DNA of 64,000 nt from Cliona cf. orientalis (lineage: Eukaryota; Porifera; Demospongiae; Clionaida; Clionaidae): contig OZ005689.1 in assembly GCA_963930775.1 (NCBI GenBank), positions 36,839,351 to 36,903,350 on the forward strand, read 5' to 3'. The notes beneath the pieces were generated by a model. It saw nothing but the letters and a program-made list of their open reading frames with translations, was not told the DNA's origin and did not search any database. Position numbers and translations under genes: made by a program. Positions within the stretch are counted from its first letter, which is position 1, and every line of letters starts with the position of its first letter. Positions 43,793-55,978 of the stretch are shown here, piece after piece.

Positions 43793-44732
43793 ATGTGACA
43801 TATACGTCAAGTTTTATTGGTATGGCTATATATCCTCTATCACACCTAATTATTGGGTCATTAATTAAAATAAGTACCTTATTTTGATGGTTCTCAGAGT
43901 TTGAGGCTTAGACTGGTGACTTCTTGACCATAAATTTCAGTGATGACCTGCCTGTAGAGATTTAAAAATGTATATTATGGCTGTACCTTCTCTCTTAATT
44001 TCTCCCCTTCTTACTTTTGTAGCCGCTTAGTAAACAATAAGCTAGCTATAGCACATAAGGCATGCACACGCAGCAGCTGCAGGTAGTAATATAATTTATG
44101 GAGTTCACTATTAATAGCTCACCATTTTTGTGAAAGTACTGCTCAACTCAAGCTTAACTCAAGCTTCCTTTTCCATTTCTTATTAACTTACAAACTCCAG
44201 AGCTGTGTTCACTCCATTTTGATACAGAAAATAATTGTAGCTATCTTTTGACTTTAGCAGGTTTTTTTTAAATCGAGTGGCAGGTATTAGGGAATGTTTC
44301 AGCACACTTAGTATTGTTTTAGCACACTGAGTGCAATTTCAGCACTGTACATGTTATGTTCATCACATGTAGCACATTATAATATTATTATTCGTGTAAA
44401 CAATTTTATTCTACACACCAGTGTGCTGAATCTGATGTGCTGTTTGCAATGTGATAATTAATAACTAGCACACTGCTGTGTTGAACATTAACCTCTAAAA
44501 ATTTGGCAAGGCTAAATGTTATTATTAATTTTTTATGCCAAATTGTTAGAAAAAAAAATACGGTATTGATAATTACATCATCGTGAATGTATAAGAACCC
44601 CATGGCCAGCTAGCGGGGAGTGATTGATCCCCCTCCTATCCTCTTCATTGATTATGTCCCTATCATTATACACTGGAAAAAGGTACTGGAAATTATCAAT
44701 CATGTCATTGCAATGTCATGTATGACTAGATG
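43793..44732. other. Intergenic with a 105-bp dispersed repeat
   Basis: 44615-44720 ('gggagtgattgatcccc', 'atcctcttcattga', 'ccctatcat') recurs at 49120-49225, just upstream of BOP1-like remnants. CAGCACACT-type words recur near 44295-44420. No gene. Confidence 0.45.
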
Positions 44733-45001
44733 TAGCCTCGTTCCCAGGCCCTTCAAGAGGGAGGAGAATGGGCCTGGTACACACTGCACGCGCATGCACT
44801 GGGGGACCCCAGAAAAATGTGGGGTAATCAGATACTATCATAATTATACTCTCAGTTTATCGTCCATGGAACTGTACGTCATGCAGAACCCACAAATGAT
44901 CACTATGGTAATGCGACCGGTCACTATGGAGACTAGCGCATGCCCGCGCAGTGTGTACCAGGCCCTTTCTCCTCCTCTTCAAGGGCCTGGGAACGAGGCT
45001 A
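44733..45001. mobile_element. MITE with TAGCCTCGTTCCCAGGCCC ends
   Basis: Left TAGCCTCGTTCCCAGGCCCT and inverted right end (agggcctgggaacgaggcta) match over about 26 bp. A GC-rich 'gcatgc(g/c)cgcgcagtgtg' block near the right end has a partial mirror near the left. 269 bp. Confidence 0.85.
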
Positions 45002-45189
45002 GTCTAGATGGTGATATATAAATTATATTATTCTGATGAACACTAGCTTTTCATTATAATTATGCAGGTACACATACATAGAGAGAGTGCGATCTCTCTC
45101 TGCATCCCGATTTGAGTGGAGGCATGGAAATCACATCATTTCAGAGAATTTAGTTCCCTCACTTTGCAGCCAGCGTCTGTTCATTATAC

Positions 45190-45575
45190 AGGTGAATGAG
45201 AAAAAAAAATTTCAAATTTGCTGGTACAATATGCTGGGTAAAGAAAGTTTGTGCAGGACAACATCCAACAAAATGATAATTTTATGCATGCTAACATCAA
45301 ACAAAAAATTTAAATTTGTGCAGGAAAGCATCCGACAAAATGATTATTATATTATTATATAGGACAGCATCCAACAAACAGTTTAAATTTGTGCAGGATA
45401 GCATCCGACAAGATTATAATTTTATGCAGGACAGCATCTGACAAAAAACTTTGAATTTGTGCAGGACAGCATCCGACAAAAATTATGATAATTTTATGCA
45501 TGCCAGCATCGAACAAGAAAATTAAAAATTGTGCAGGACAGCATCGGACAAAAAGTTTAAATTTGTGGTTTTTTT
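45190..45575. repeat. Alternating minisatellite, main array
   Basis: About nine units built on 'caggacagcatccgacaaaa'. Two kinds of linker tend to alternate: 'tttaaatttgtg' and 'gataattttatg'. Open frames here follow the repeat and are not credible genes. Confidence 0.75.
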
Positions 45576-46146
45576 TTGTTTTTTTTTTTGTCAAGGGGAC
45601 CACACACTAAGCAGAAAAAAAAATGGTCCGAAAACCACCTCACAGTCGAGCTGGATGCATAGTAGAGCCATACAATGCAAGCAGGCATCCAAATAGCCAT
45701 AATATATAGTAAAGGGTCGTCAACGTACCCCGCGCGCCCATAATTTTTTTTATGGGCAAACATTGCAAGTGAATGGCTTCCTATACAAACATATGGGAAT
45801 ACTTCAAAGTGTCATAACTTTAATTCTAACGTGTGAATCAAAATTCCCTGCCATCAAAATTCTAGTTTTGACCCATTCTGCGTGCTCATGTAAAAAATAT
45901 CCCCAAGTGCTCCCAAGTCCTCAGTGAATTACATTAATTATTTAAATTCTTTTTTTTTCTACTTATTGTGTAACTATATCATTTAGCATCTAAATGCAAG
46001 GATACACAAATAGTATTAACACTAATACAAAGTTGTATACCCTGTACTAATAAACTTATGTAATTGAATAGTAAAAGTAAAATAATATTAAGAACAATGA
46101 CTAAGAGTTTATGCTACAGTGTAATAATTCTCAATAGGCTATGTTT
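45576..46146. other. Spacer between the two minisatellite arrays
   Basis: AT-rich sequence without gene. A GCGCGCCC word lies at 45732-45739. Confidence 0.4.
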
Positions 46147-46315
46147 AAAGGTGGACAGCATCCCACAAAAATTAATAATTATTATATGCAGGACAGCATC
46201 CAACAAAAAAATTTAAATTTGTGGTGGACAGCACCTGACAAGATAATAATTTTATGCAGGACAGCATCTGACAAAAATTTAAATTTGTGCATGACAGCAT
46301 CCAATAAACTAGCAC
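46147..46315. repeat. Alternating minisatellite, second array
   Basis: About five units of the same 'ggacagcatccaacaaaa' type with the same alternating linkers as 45190-45575, separated from it by 570 bp. Confidence 0.7.
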
Positions 46316-46924
46316 CTATATACGAGGTGAAACTAAATCGCAATGGGAAAAAGTGTCGATATTTCCTAAAACACAAGATCTAGAAAATTAAAGTAGTTGC
46401 ATTTTGGTAACATAATAATATTATACTTAATTTTAGTGACTGCATATTATTATGATCCTTTACCACAATGTCATAGTCGTGCCTTACATTCTTCGCAAGG
46501 AGATCGAAGATCACCTTTCTCTTTGTCTATGAACCTGGAGATACAATCAGAATGGACTGTCCATCTTATGGCTTCCCCGTTCTTTCGATAGTCTGGTCTA
46601 GCCATAACCTAAACCGCTCTATGGCTAATATAATCAACACCACACGTCTCAATTTCTTTGAGAATGGTTCACTTTTTAGATCAGTGAGCTAACAGCACAG
46701 GATGAATCCCTATACAGTTGTGCAGCCAGCAACTCTGTTTAAGTTACCATATACATCCTGGTCATCAATGAGCTAGCTCATAAGTTTTATAAGTAGTACG
46801 TAGTACGAGTAAAATCACTTGATTCCGAAAATGCACGACAATCCCTATTTCTCAAGTTGAGAGTAGTTGCGTTCAGCAGAGTTCAACGTACGCAAAACAG
46901 TTTAGTAAAGATCTTTCACCTTCC
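46316..46924. other. Intergenic, flank of Gypsy remnant
   Basis: No gene is supported and no Gypsy LTR was recognised here. Confidence 0.35.
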
Positions 46925-48473
46925 AAAATATCCTCGATCTTTGGAGTCGGATAGCGGTGCAGCTTAGACACAGGATTAACAGTCACCTTGAAATCGCCAC
47001 ATATCCTGACACTTTTTCGATCCGTTTTCACAACGGGCACAATGGTGCCGCCTAATCCAAGTACTCCACTGGCTTGAGAGTACCTCCGGCCACCAGTCTG
47101 TCCAATTTGGCTTCTACTTTCTCATGCATAGTATACAGCACCATACAAGCTTTGGTGAAGCATTGGGGTCCACATTAATTTTCACCTGTACTCCTTTAAA
47201 CTTCAGAGACCTTAACTCCAGAATATTTAGGGAACAAGTCATGCAAACCAGGACATGTAGCTAGTGTAACCAATTTGGCTCCAATTTAGTCTTATCTCAG
47301 TTTCTGCCCAGAAGGGTGGCCCCCTTTCCATTGACCACAACTAGTGGTAGATTAGCTGTCTGCCCTTTATAGGCCACCAACACCCAGGCAGCTCCCACCA
47401 CAGGTACATATATGGGCTCCTTTGGATAGGTTTGCAATCTGATAGTGGTTTCCTTTTAGGTCCCTCCTAGGCCACAACTTGTGGTAGATTAGCTCTCTGC
47501 CTTTCATAGGCCACCAACACCTGGGCAGCTCCCACTGCCACAGGTATGGCTCCTTTGAATAGGTTTGTTTCCTTTAGGCCCCTCCTAGGCCACAACGTGA
47601 GGTAGATAAGCTGTCTGCCCTTCATAGGCCACCCACACCTGGGCTACTCCCACCACAGGTATATATGGGCTCCTTTGAATAGGTTTGCAATCTGATGGTG
47701 GTTTCCTTTTAGGTCCCTCCTAGGCCACAACTTGTGGTAGATTAGCTGTCTGCCCTTCATAGGCCACAGGCCACCTACACCTACACCTGGGTGGCACCCA
47801 CCACAAGTATGGGATAGGTTTGTTTCCTTTAGGCCCCTCCTAAGCCACAATTGCATCTTGTGGTACAAGGTCTCAGGTGTGCATGATAGACACAGAAGCA
47901 CCTGTGTCAACCTCCATAGGCACACTATAATGATCAAGTTCCATATTATGTACCTTAATGGGGGGTAGTTGAGCATCTCCTTGCTCCAAAGTGTAAACAT
48001 ATTGCATGGAATCGTCTGAATCGTCCTCTGACTCTTCACCAACTTGTTGGAGTGGCTGCGAAGTGGGTCTCTTCGACTGAGATCCCTGGGACAGTTAATG
48101 CCCCAGATATGTCTGTCGTGAAGCATCTTGTCTAAGGTATCTCTGTAATTGCAGTGCTCCGCAAGACGCCGCAACTCGGCCAGGTAGGCTGCCTCAGACT
48201 CTCCTTCCTTCCTCGAGTGAGAGTTAAATCAGAATCGTTGCATCACCTCTGACGGATTAGGGCTGTAGTGCTCTGTCAAGTTCTTGACGAGTTCATCATA
48301 CATCTTGTCGGTAGACTTCGCTGGGGATATATAGGCTACGCCGTTTTGTAGCTTTGGCATCATTAGTTAAAATAATTATTCACCTCGAAGAATTGATCCA
48401 GCTGCTCAACGTATTGCGGCCACTCCGTGTGCTGTGGATCAAACATGTCTGTCTTCCCCAGGAGAACTGCCAT
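46925..48473 (-). pseudogene. Ty3/Gypsy retrotransposon gag-pol remnant
   Basis: Read on the minus strand, a gag start near 48472 gives MAVLLGKTDMFDPQHTEWPQ then YVEQLDQFFEV. Near 48180-48060 AAYLAELRRLAEHCNYRDTL then DKMLHDRH is a typical retrotransposon gag segment. Near 47930-47890 MEVDTGASVSIMHT is a retroviral-type protease active site (DTGA). Near 47060-46930 GGTIVPVVKTDRKSVRICGD then FKVTVNP is the start of a Gypsy RT. Frame changes and the tandem array at 47340-47860 disrupt it, and RT is truncated after the first motifs. No LTRs are found. Confidence 0.8.
47340..47860. repeat. Tandem amplification inside Gypsy pol
   Basis: 'gtggtagattagctgtctgccc'-type words start near 47344, 47481, 47599 and 47734, spaced 119-137 bp, with 'ccacaacttgtgg', 'aggccacc(a/c)acacc' and 'gggctcctttgaataggttt' in most units. 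About four and a half units lie between protease and RT. Confidence 0.8.
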
Positions 48474-48690
48474 CACTGCGAGAAGGATCCCATCCTTGTC
48501 GCCAAAAATATGTCGTAACCTCGCAGGGTTATTAGCAATAGAAATACCATGGCAAAATCTGATATTTTATAGCATGTTCCTGCACTATATACCCATACAA
48601 AAAACCACAACAGGAAATGGTACAAGGAAGCATGAATAACCACGAAACATCATATTAATTTTGTTATCATATACAGGTAAATACCTGTGA

Positions 48691-48760
48691 TAGCCTCTAA
48701 CCAGGCCATCCCATGTTTTGCAAGGTTGAAAAATATGGGATGGCCTGGGTACAGGCTAAC
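48691..48760. repeat. Small hairpin element
   Basis: 'agcctctaaccaggccatcc' and, inverted, 'ggatggcctgggtacaggct' form arms of about 25 bp around a 20-bp loop. Possibly a minimal MITE. Confidence 0.65.
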
Positions 48761-49352
48761 CTGTGTACTAGTTTTATTCTATTGAAAGTCTGACTGGGAC
48801 TTTTAATAGGATGGTACTGTCTTAAAAAATGTATTTTTATGCTACCACACAGCACAAGCCTCTAGACTCCTGGAATGTTACAAATTTACATAGAAACACC
48901 GAAACTTTTAATTCAATTCTATGGTTAAATTATCTTCTGCCTGACTGACCTACCCTATACTATTTCGTGGTCATGTTAGTTCAAACAAACATGCAGTTAC
49001 TATAGAGCAGGATAATTTTCGCTTCCTGTGGAGGAAGGGAGGGAACTATCTATTGACTCCAGCACAATACTCTCTTATAATCATTTTTTCTCTCCTTTTA
49101 GATTCATGTGGGGGCAAATTCTCAGGGGGAGTGATTGATCCCCTTCTATCCTCTTCATTGAGTATGCCCCTATCATCGTTGTACAGTGGAAACGGTACTG
49201 TAAATTAATTTTAAAATTCAATAATAATGTTATTACAATATCATGCATCATACAGTCATTAAATCTGATTCACCTTACACCATCTCCCTCTCCCTCTCTC
49301 AATCATGTCCCCCCTCCAACACGTACATATATTAGAATTCAGGGGAAGAAAT
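48761..49352. other. Intergenic
   Basis: Contains the dispersed 105-bp repeat (49120-49225) shared with 44615-44720. No intact gene. Confidence 0.4.
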
Positions 49353-50081
49353 GGTTCTCCTCTCACTCTCCATCCCAGCAGAGAGCAACCATCTCTTGGC
49401 TGGCTCCTGCGATAAGAGGCTCTTCTGGTTCAATTTTGAGCTGTCAAAAAAACATTGAGGTTAGTCTACACATATGAAGGTAATGCTTTGTAGTGCAACT
49501 TTCTGGCACTTATTGATACGTTCACACGCCAAATTCACTTTGTCAAATTACTTTCAGTATGCTGAGTGATACATTAATAACATTAATATTATGATCACTG
49601 ATTTGCTTGTCATATTATATTAAAATAATACTGTGACTCTGTCTATTCATGGTAATGTCCTGCTATTACTAAATTAAGATAAGGCCACTGTTTGTTGTAA
49701 AGGTGTTTCTGGTCACATCAGAGCTCACTTAGCCATGCCAGCTGGCTGTTGTCATTATTCCATTATTTTACCTCAGCATATCCTGTACAATTTGAACATT
49801 TCCTGGACAAACCACAGACAGGATGGTGACATTAATTTTGGTAATTGAACTGAGCATGGGTAGTGCCAAATAATGACAATAATGGCCAAAATAGGCATGG
49901 GTGACCAGAAACATGTTTACAACTAACACTGGCCTAATCTAGTACACATAATTATGCATTTTTCTGCATTCATCATCCCACAGCCATTCTCTCTGTGGCC
50001 TGTCACCATAGCTATACCCTCTGTTTGCTTCGTGCAATGGTGATAGAGCTGTCGTCAGCTGCCATGGATGAGTCTTCAAAG
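49353..50081 (+). pseudogene. BOP1 (ribosome biogenesis WD40 protein) fragment A
   Basis: BOP1 is a WD40 protein of the PeBoW complex needed for 60S ribosome assembly. After an acceptor (agaattcag, ending 49352) one exon reads GKKWFSS and, after a frame change, ESNHLLAGSCDKRLFWFNFE, matching the BOP1 WD40 segment I recall as GSYDsklvWFDldLS. A second exon-like block at 49978-50081 reads LSVACHHSY and, after a one-base change, a diverged form of the next WD40 strand plus CHG, ending near a GTAAG donor. Frame changes and a stop mark it as decayed. Assignment is from motif memory. Confidence 0.55.
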
Positions 50082-50645
50082 TAAGTTCCACGACTAATCA
50101 TTATTTTTATGAGTGTGTGTGCGAATACACAATCATGATATTGCGTGTAATAATAAATTCCCACTACGTATTTGGTCAAAGCTTGTGGAGACTTGTATAC
50201 AATAATCTTAATGGATAAGATAATAATATTATGATCCACTTCCTGCACACATATTTACTGCCTTAATCGATGCATGTTGAATCAGATACATGTACATGTA
50301 CATGTATATTAGCTGTGTACATGTAGGATATCGTGAATCACAAATATTTCATGTCTAAAATATTTTGTGCGATAATAAATTATTTTTGGACAAGCGACCC
50401 TGCATGCATGTACCGCGTTATCATTAATATTGCCAGGCTGTCCGAAAATATTAATTTTAGTAATGAAATAATATTATTTGCAATATACGGTATATGTACA
50501 TGTATGTATACAAAGAACTAGAGAATAGAGTTTGTGAGGAACTTGTCTGTTGCTCACCAGTCTGAGACTGGATTAAGGCATAAAACTCTGGGATGTATTC
50601 TTCTTCACCCCATCACTCTATCCCTCAAATAACATGATAAAGTAC
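50082..50645. other. Non-coding, partly shared with the second BOP1-like locus
   Basis: Up to about 50200 the sequence resembles 55143-55262 (intron-like, 'gtgtgtg', 'caatcatgat', 'aaattcccact', 'acttgtatac'). The remainder has no recognised feature. Confidence 0.4.
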
Positions 50646-50890
50646 ATTGGAACTTCTCATAATGGACCCTCCCAGGAGCCACTATATGTACACGTACTAT
50701 ATAATGAACAACTGCTATATCATATGGAATGGACTGATTTGCCTTAGACTTACGTAGTATATTATGAACCTCCGAGGAACGGACAACCTCCGAGGAACGG
50801 ATAACCTCCCAATTTACTATAACGGACAGATTATTCAGACTCGATCAAACCTCTCAGTCTTCCAAATAACGGACGGCCAGGAAGCCACAC
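50646..50890. mobile_element. pogo/Tigger-like MITE fragment
   Basis: 'attggaacttctcataatgg' resembles the CAGTGGAACCTCTCTATAAC-type terminus I associate with pogo/Tigger elements. 'aacctccgaggaacgga' is tandemly repeated at 50766-50806 and 'ataacggaca' words follow. The right terminus is not clear. Confidence 0.35.
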
Positions 50891-51233
50891 CCCTTTCACG
50901 GCCAGTGACATAATCGCTGGAGCCATAGCCCATGGCTTTGGCAGCCAGTCCCTTGGGAGACTGTAACAATATATAGCACATTGCATGCTATAGTATACAG
51001 TTCATGTGAGGTATGTATACACAGTAAATCGAAGTAAACTCAAATCCAGTCCATGCATATCCTGCCTGCTTTCCTGACTCTTTCTCCAGTCACCTCTGTA
51101 AATTAACGCTAACTAGCATATGTGACCTGCTATGAGAAAAGGGACCATTGAGGATTTTTTTTTTTTAAATCTGAGTTTTTGGCATAGATTGATAGCCCTA
51201 TGTATGCTGAATACAATGGTGCAAGTTTCATAC

Positions 51234-52339
51234 AAGTATAAAAAACAATTAAAAAATAGCTTTTAGACTCAAAGCAGGATGCAAGGAGAATACCTTCTAT
51301 GATGAATTGGATGCATGTAATGCATATACATAATATCATGCAACAGTAATTTTTATGTAAAATTTTTCACCTTTGTCTGGTAATGACATGCACCATTGTC
51401 TACCAGCTATACTATATTTACCCTGCACGAACAGCGGTGGGTGGAGCCATGGTTAAGAGGGCTTGTTTGGTAGGCTGTACTATACTTTAGTCAAAATTTA
51501 CTAGCTAACATAGGTGGCATAATCATTCACGATCTAGTGCTGCTTGTTTAATTGTTGATGTAGAGCTATCTTTTCTTAGCTGTCCAACTCTACTCTATCC
51601 TGGATGACGAGCGGGCAACAATCGTAGCCACACCACTCAATAGTTCGTCTTACCACACCCATAGGCGTGGCCCCTCAGCTCTAGAACAGTCAGCTCAGTG
51701 ACTATCCTCGTTTCCAGATTCAGAGAAGCTACTACAAATAGTAAACTTACTGGCTTTTAAGATTCTTTCGCTAAACAGAAGATTGTCATGGTCTTGTGCC
51801 TCATCGCGCGCGGATACGATCGATGCGGTCGCGCGCGGCGCCACTGACTCGTCACATGACTTGACCATGGCAACACATGCATTATGAGCATGCGCATTAT
51901 GTGACAAATTAAAATGGCGAATCAGCCACCCCCCCCCCCCCCCACCTGCAAAATGCACCCACGATTATATCGCTGTCGTGATAACACAAAACCGGCGTGC
52001 CACAGACGTGCGCGCTCCAAAATGGAGTGGATTTATATTCGAACCAAGGTGAGTGGTCAAGGAAGTCTTGAGTTTGCCCTGATAATGAAAAATAAAGATT
52101 GACAAAATTCACTTTTTTACAAATTTTAAAAACAGCTAGTTCAGGCATACCTGATTGTTTCTATGGATGTTTCAGCTAGCTAGGGCTTGATAGATAGATA
52201 TTCTGGCGTAGATTATGAATATTATGTAAGTGAAAATCCCTTAAAATGTTTCTGCTCTGAGTTATTAACGTTTTTGTTTTGTATTACATGTATGGCATAT
52301 CCGGGCCATCCCTACTTATAGAGTCTACCGACTCTATGA
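51234..52339 (-). mobile_element. Dispersed promoter-bearing repeat, copy 3
   Basis: Inserted into the MITE at 51122-52646. Its right end (catccctacttatagagtct then accgactctatga) is the palindromic end of 35327-36392. The left end is diverged ('acaagtataaaaaacaatt' is shared with 36260 and 55738). The centre carries the motif cluster at 51851-51919. A C14 tract lies at 51930-51943. Confidence 0.65.
51851..51919 (+). promoter_or_regulatory. Promoter-type motif cluster, copy 3
   Basis: In order: GTCACATGAC (51851-51860), CCATGGCAAC (51865-51874), GCATGCGCAT (51888-51897) and AAAATGGCG (51911-51919). Confidence 0.55.
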
Positions 52340-52646
52340 TAAAAATATTGATCACTAGTCGAGTTACGACCATTATTTTTATGCACACGGGTAGATACAT
52401 TCGTTTTTCGGAAAATGCGCATAAATTTAATTTGTATGTATCCGAGCAAATACATGTGCCCATAACTACAATTCCCATGTTTCAACTATATAAACATAGT
52501 ATATCAGTATGAGGCCAAAAAATCTACAATGTCATAATAAAGTAAGAAACAGAAAATTGAAAAATCTCCATCTTTTCCACATTAATTTGCTATTATTAGA
52601 AAATGAAAATTTATCCCCAATGGTCCCTTTTCTCATAGCGGGTCAC

Positions 52647-53156
52647 ATATAGCTATCGTATAAATAATGTGAAGACTGGTATAAAAGCTATGGATTCATA
52701 TGTACATTGTGTAAGTTAGTTGTATCCCTTAGTTATGGATCGACTTTGTCTCCGTTTCTGTCAAGAGACAACCTCCATAATATTATCAAGGACACAAGGT
52801 CTGCTCCCATTGTATCCATTATTTGGAAGTTCTATTGTATTATTACTTTATGCAATCATGCTGATATGTCGATCACTAAATTTGTAATTTGGACATATTA
52901 ATTATACACGCGATAGATCTAGAATAATGTGCAAGTTATATATAGCACTGAACACTCAGCGTGCGTACCATGTGCACATGTTCTGGAACCTTTATATAAT
53001 GACCTCAGGCTGAAATGCCTGCATTACCCTACATGAAGCAGTGAGGGTCTGGCTTGCAAAAGCTATTTTTCTTGCTATTAATATTGCTAACCATTGGCTG
53101 CGTTCTTATCAGACGAGTCTGGTACTAAATTAGCTTATCATGGCAGTTTTTTTGCA
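52647..53156. other. Intergenic upstream of protease-like remnant
   Basis: No feature recognised except the pyrimidine-rich acceptor (agtttttttgcag) that ends at about 53156. Confidence 0.4.
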
Positions 53157-53793
53157 GTCAGATGTGGAGATATTAACCTTCTGGGAAAGCCATGGCAAAG
53201 AAGCAGGAAATGTCATACTTTTGGATGATATTCTAAGCTTGGTCAAACCAGATGAGTGTGCCAACACTTCGAAGTCCGAACTAGCTTCTGTGTCTGCTAG
53301 GATTATGTCTGATGGTGAAGATGAAACAGATTTTACAAGTGGTAAAGGATCAAGTGTCGAAATCTAAAATGAAGGCTATAAAGAGTTCCGTACCACATTT
53401 CTATCATTTGAATCTGTCTGTGGACATATGCACCGTAAAAGTTGGTAAGGGAACACGCTTTGGTACATTTAAAGATGCTGGTCTAAAACCAATCCCAGTG
53501 GAGTCCCTCAATCCTATATCTGATGAAAGTTATCCTTGCAAGATTATTGGGTACCGTAGAACTGATGATGGTCAATCCATTAAAAAATGCACATAGTGCA
53601 AGGAAAAGGTCATGTTGATGGAGGAAATTTACATCTATGTATGAATAAAGTAATCCAGCGTGGAATTAGTGGTGGGCCATGGATAAAGGATTCAAATGCA
53701 ATTGGCTTACAGTCTTCAGTATTGAAGGACCGCAGTTCATATTCACCTTTATTTACTAAAAAAACATTATCCTCAGTAGGAGTAGACATATAA
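53157..53793 (+). pseudogene. Trypsin-like serine protease fragment, frameshifted
   Basis: After the acceptor the first frame reads SDVEILTFWESHGKEAGNVI and then an acidic stretch to 53367. A second frame continues from about 53380 (SSVPHFYHLNLSVDICTVKV, later PCKIIGYRRTDDG). At the A6 run near 53582 the frame changes again to HVDGGNLHLCMNKVIQRGIS followed by GGPWI and IGLQSS. The GISGGPW block fits the serine-centred GxSGGP motif of trypsin-like proteases, although isoleucine and serine order (G-I-S-G-G-P) should be checked. The catalytic His and Asp are not evident. Probably a decayed gene piece. Confidence 0.45.
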
Positions 53794-55030
53794 CTCATAA
53801 TGTACACACTTTTTTATTGCCACGTGCATTATAGTTAGTACAAGGTATTATGATTACCCATTATAGTGTAATTATTATGGTTTATTTACGATGAATTTTT
53901 TTCCAATTACCAGATTTTGAATTAATTTTCTTGATTTCTTGCTAAATCTTTGTTGGACTCGCATGACGACTAAAGGAGTGATACCATAAATTATGATTAT
54001 GATGGTTGTCTCTGACGATGCCTAGAGATATGCAAGGTATGAGTCATATTTATTGCACTCCAATCAGAAGGCTCAGAATCGCCAGCACAATTGGAGACTA
54101 TAAGTACTGATCCAGAAATTTTGTATTGAAGGTGGCTGATGGGGTGGATATATCCATACTGGTACAAGGGGGGGGGGGGGGGGGGTGGCTGGTTAACAAT
54201 GGTGGACGTCTCCTATATATACTACCTTGCATAAAAACAAAAAGAGCTAGTGAAGGTGGGTGGCTAGCCACCCTGTCCACCCCCCCCCCTCTCGATCAGC
54301 CCCTGCATGTACTAGGGTAGAGAGAGAGAGTCAACTGCATAACAATATAATTATTATGATAAATCAAAGATAGCTAGCCACTGTGACAGTAGCTATAATA
54401 TTATACATATCACTACAATAACACCGCATTGGATCATAACTTATTGACTTGCACTTGCTTCTATATAGCACATGTGAGTCAACAAAATGCTGACAAGAAA
54501 TCATCAGATCCTTTCCTTCTCTTGCCATTGTTACGTGATAGTAATTGTTTTCATAGTACTGATCAGTAATCATAATACTGCAGTCCATAATTATTATGTT
54601 AAATTTTAGTTCCGAAAAAAAACATGTTTACGATAAGTCAGAAGCTAGATTAGATGATGCCAAGTATAGAAAGAAGCATTCTGCTTATCGAATAATACGG
54701 AAACAATCATTATCTTGTAACAATGGTAGGTGTACCAATTATTAAAGAATATGCTGATTTCTTATCACGTAGCATTTTGTTGATTTGCATGTGACTAGAA
54801 GTGAGTGAAACTGAGATAACTCATGCATATTAGGTTAATGTGACCCAATAGTTTTTGCAAAGATGCAACTCTCATTGGACAAGGCACCCACTAATTCTTA
54901 AGTGCACCTCAGTTCAGCCATCACTGATCAACCCAGATACCATCTCAATACTCTTTATTTACTAACTGACATGCAACTAAATTAAAAAAGGAGTAGATAC
55001 ATCTAATACACATAGTTAAGCACTTTTCTG
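53794..55030. other. Intergenic with G/C tracts
   Basis: A G run of about 18 (54168-54185) and a C run at 54281-54290 lie at opposite sides of a diverged inverted repeat (about 54130-54305). Nothing else recognised. Confidence 0.45.
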
Positions 55031-55142
55031 CAGACACCATCGAATAGCCTTTCTCTCTGTTGCGCCTGTCACCATAGCTACCCTCTGTTTGCCTCGTGCA
55101 GTGACGATGGAGCTGCCATCAGCTGCCATGGATGAGTCTTCA
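55031..55142 (+). pseudogene. BOP1 fragment B (single exon)
   Basis: After an acceptor (cttttctgcag) the exon reads HHRIAFLSVA and then, after a frame change, CHHSYPLFASCSDDGAAISC followed by HG and a stop. This matches the BOP1 strand I recall as YPLFASGSDDGsvivCHG. A GTACGT donor follows. It is clearly homologous to 49978-50081, and both copies also share the following intron-like sequence. Confidence 0.6.
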
Positions 55143-55978
55143 AGTACGTTCCATGATTACTCATTTTTTATGCGTGTGTGTGAGAGTGGACAATCATGAT
55201 AATTATATTACGTGTAAATTCCCACTGTTTCTATTCAATCAAAGCTTTGTGGATACTTGTATACAATATTTATATTTACTGCCTTAATACATATAGATGT
55301 GATAAATGACTAAGTGTTGATATGATAGTAATGTTCCCACTTCCTGCACACAGAAATACTAGATTTTTTGTTGTTGGATACTGTCCTAAGATAGCACCAG
55401 TCAAGATGCTCAAAGCCTCGGCCATTGATATTATGCATTGGTGCCCCCCTATGTTTTATGATATATACCGTATTACGTTTCTTCTAAAAATTCAGCATGA
55501 AGATAATAGTATTGATTTAGCTTCGCCGGATTTTTAGAGGTTAATATTTAACATTCTGTCTGCGTGCCCATTCCATTCCCGTTTATAGCATATACGCATG
55601 ACGACCTTTGCTGAAAAATTAGAGACTATGCATAATTACCGTATACTCTGGTTAATAAGTGCATGCGCATATAGTGATAATTGGAACAATAGTATGCGCT
55701 TAATAAAGGATATGAATTTATATTATATCAAGTATAAAAACAATTGAATAAAATTGAAGAATGAAGTAGGGATGGCAGTATCAAGAAGTACACAAACAAG
55801 AGATAATCGCATCTACTATACATCCCTACGCTTGCTATTCTTGACTATTGTCCATCTATATATTGATCATGCATGGTTGACGTGTTTGTTGAGTGCGGTA
55901 GCTATGTGGGAGACATTCATGCAGGTTGTTCCCTAGTTGTCACGATGATCTGGGTTTATCAGTTTGATTCAATTGCAT
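55143..55978. other. Intergenic with repeat fragments
   Basis: Contains a fragment of the 20876-type MITE (about 55638-55700, 'taccgtatactctggttaat') and a fragment of the promoter-bearing repeat end (about 55738-55850, 'gaagtagggatggcag'). No gene. Confidence 0.5.

Larger units (their letters stand above)
51122..52646. mobile_element. GTGACC-GCTAT MITE, copy 2, split by a 1.1-kb insert
   Basis: The outer parts, 51122-51233 and 52340-52646, align with the two parts of 41534-41943 and have the same ends (GTGACCTGCTATGAGAAAAG and its inverse). The intervening 1.1 kb is the repeat at 51234-52339. Confidence 0.85.

Noticed and set aside
45355..45603. Cys-Pro-Ala repeat 'protein' on the minus strand
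   Set aside because: Translation of a minisatellite with variable unit length; not a gene.
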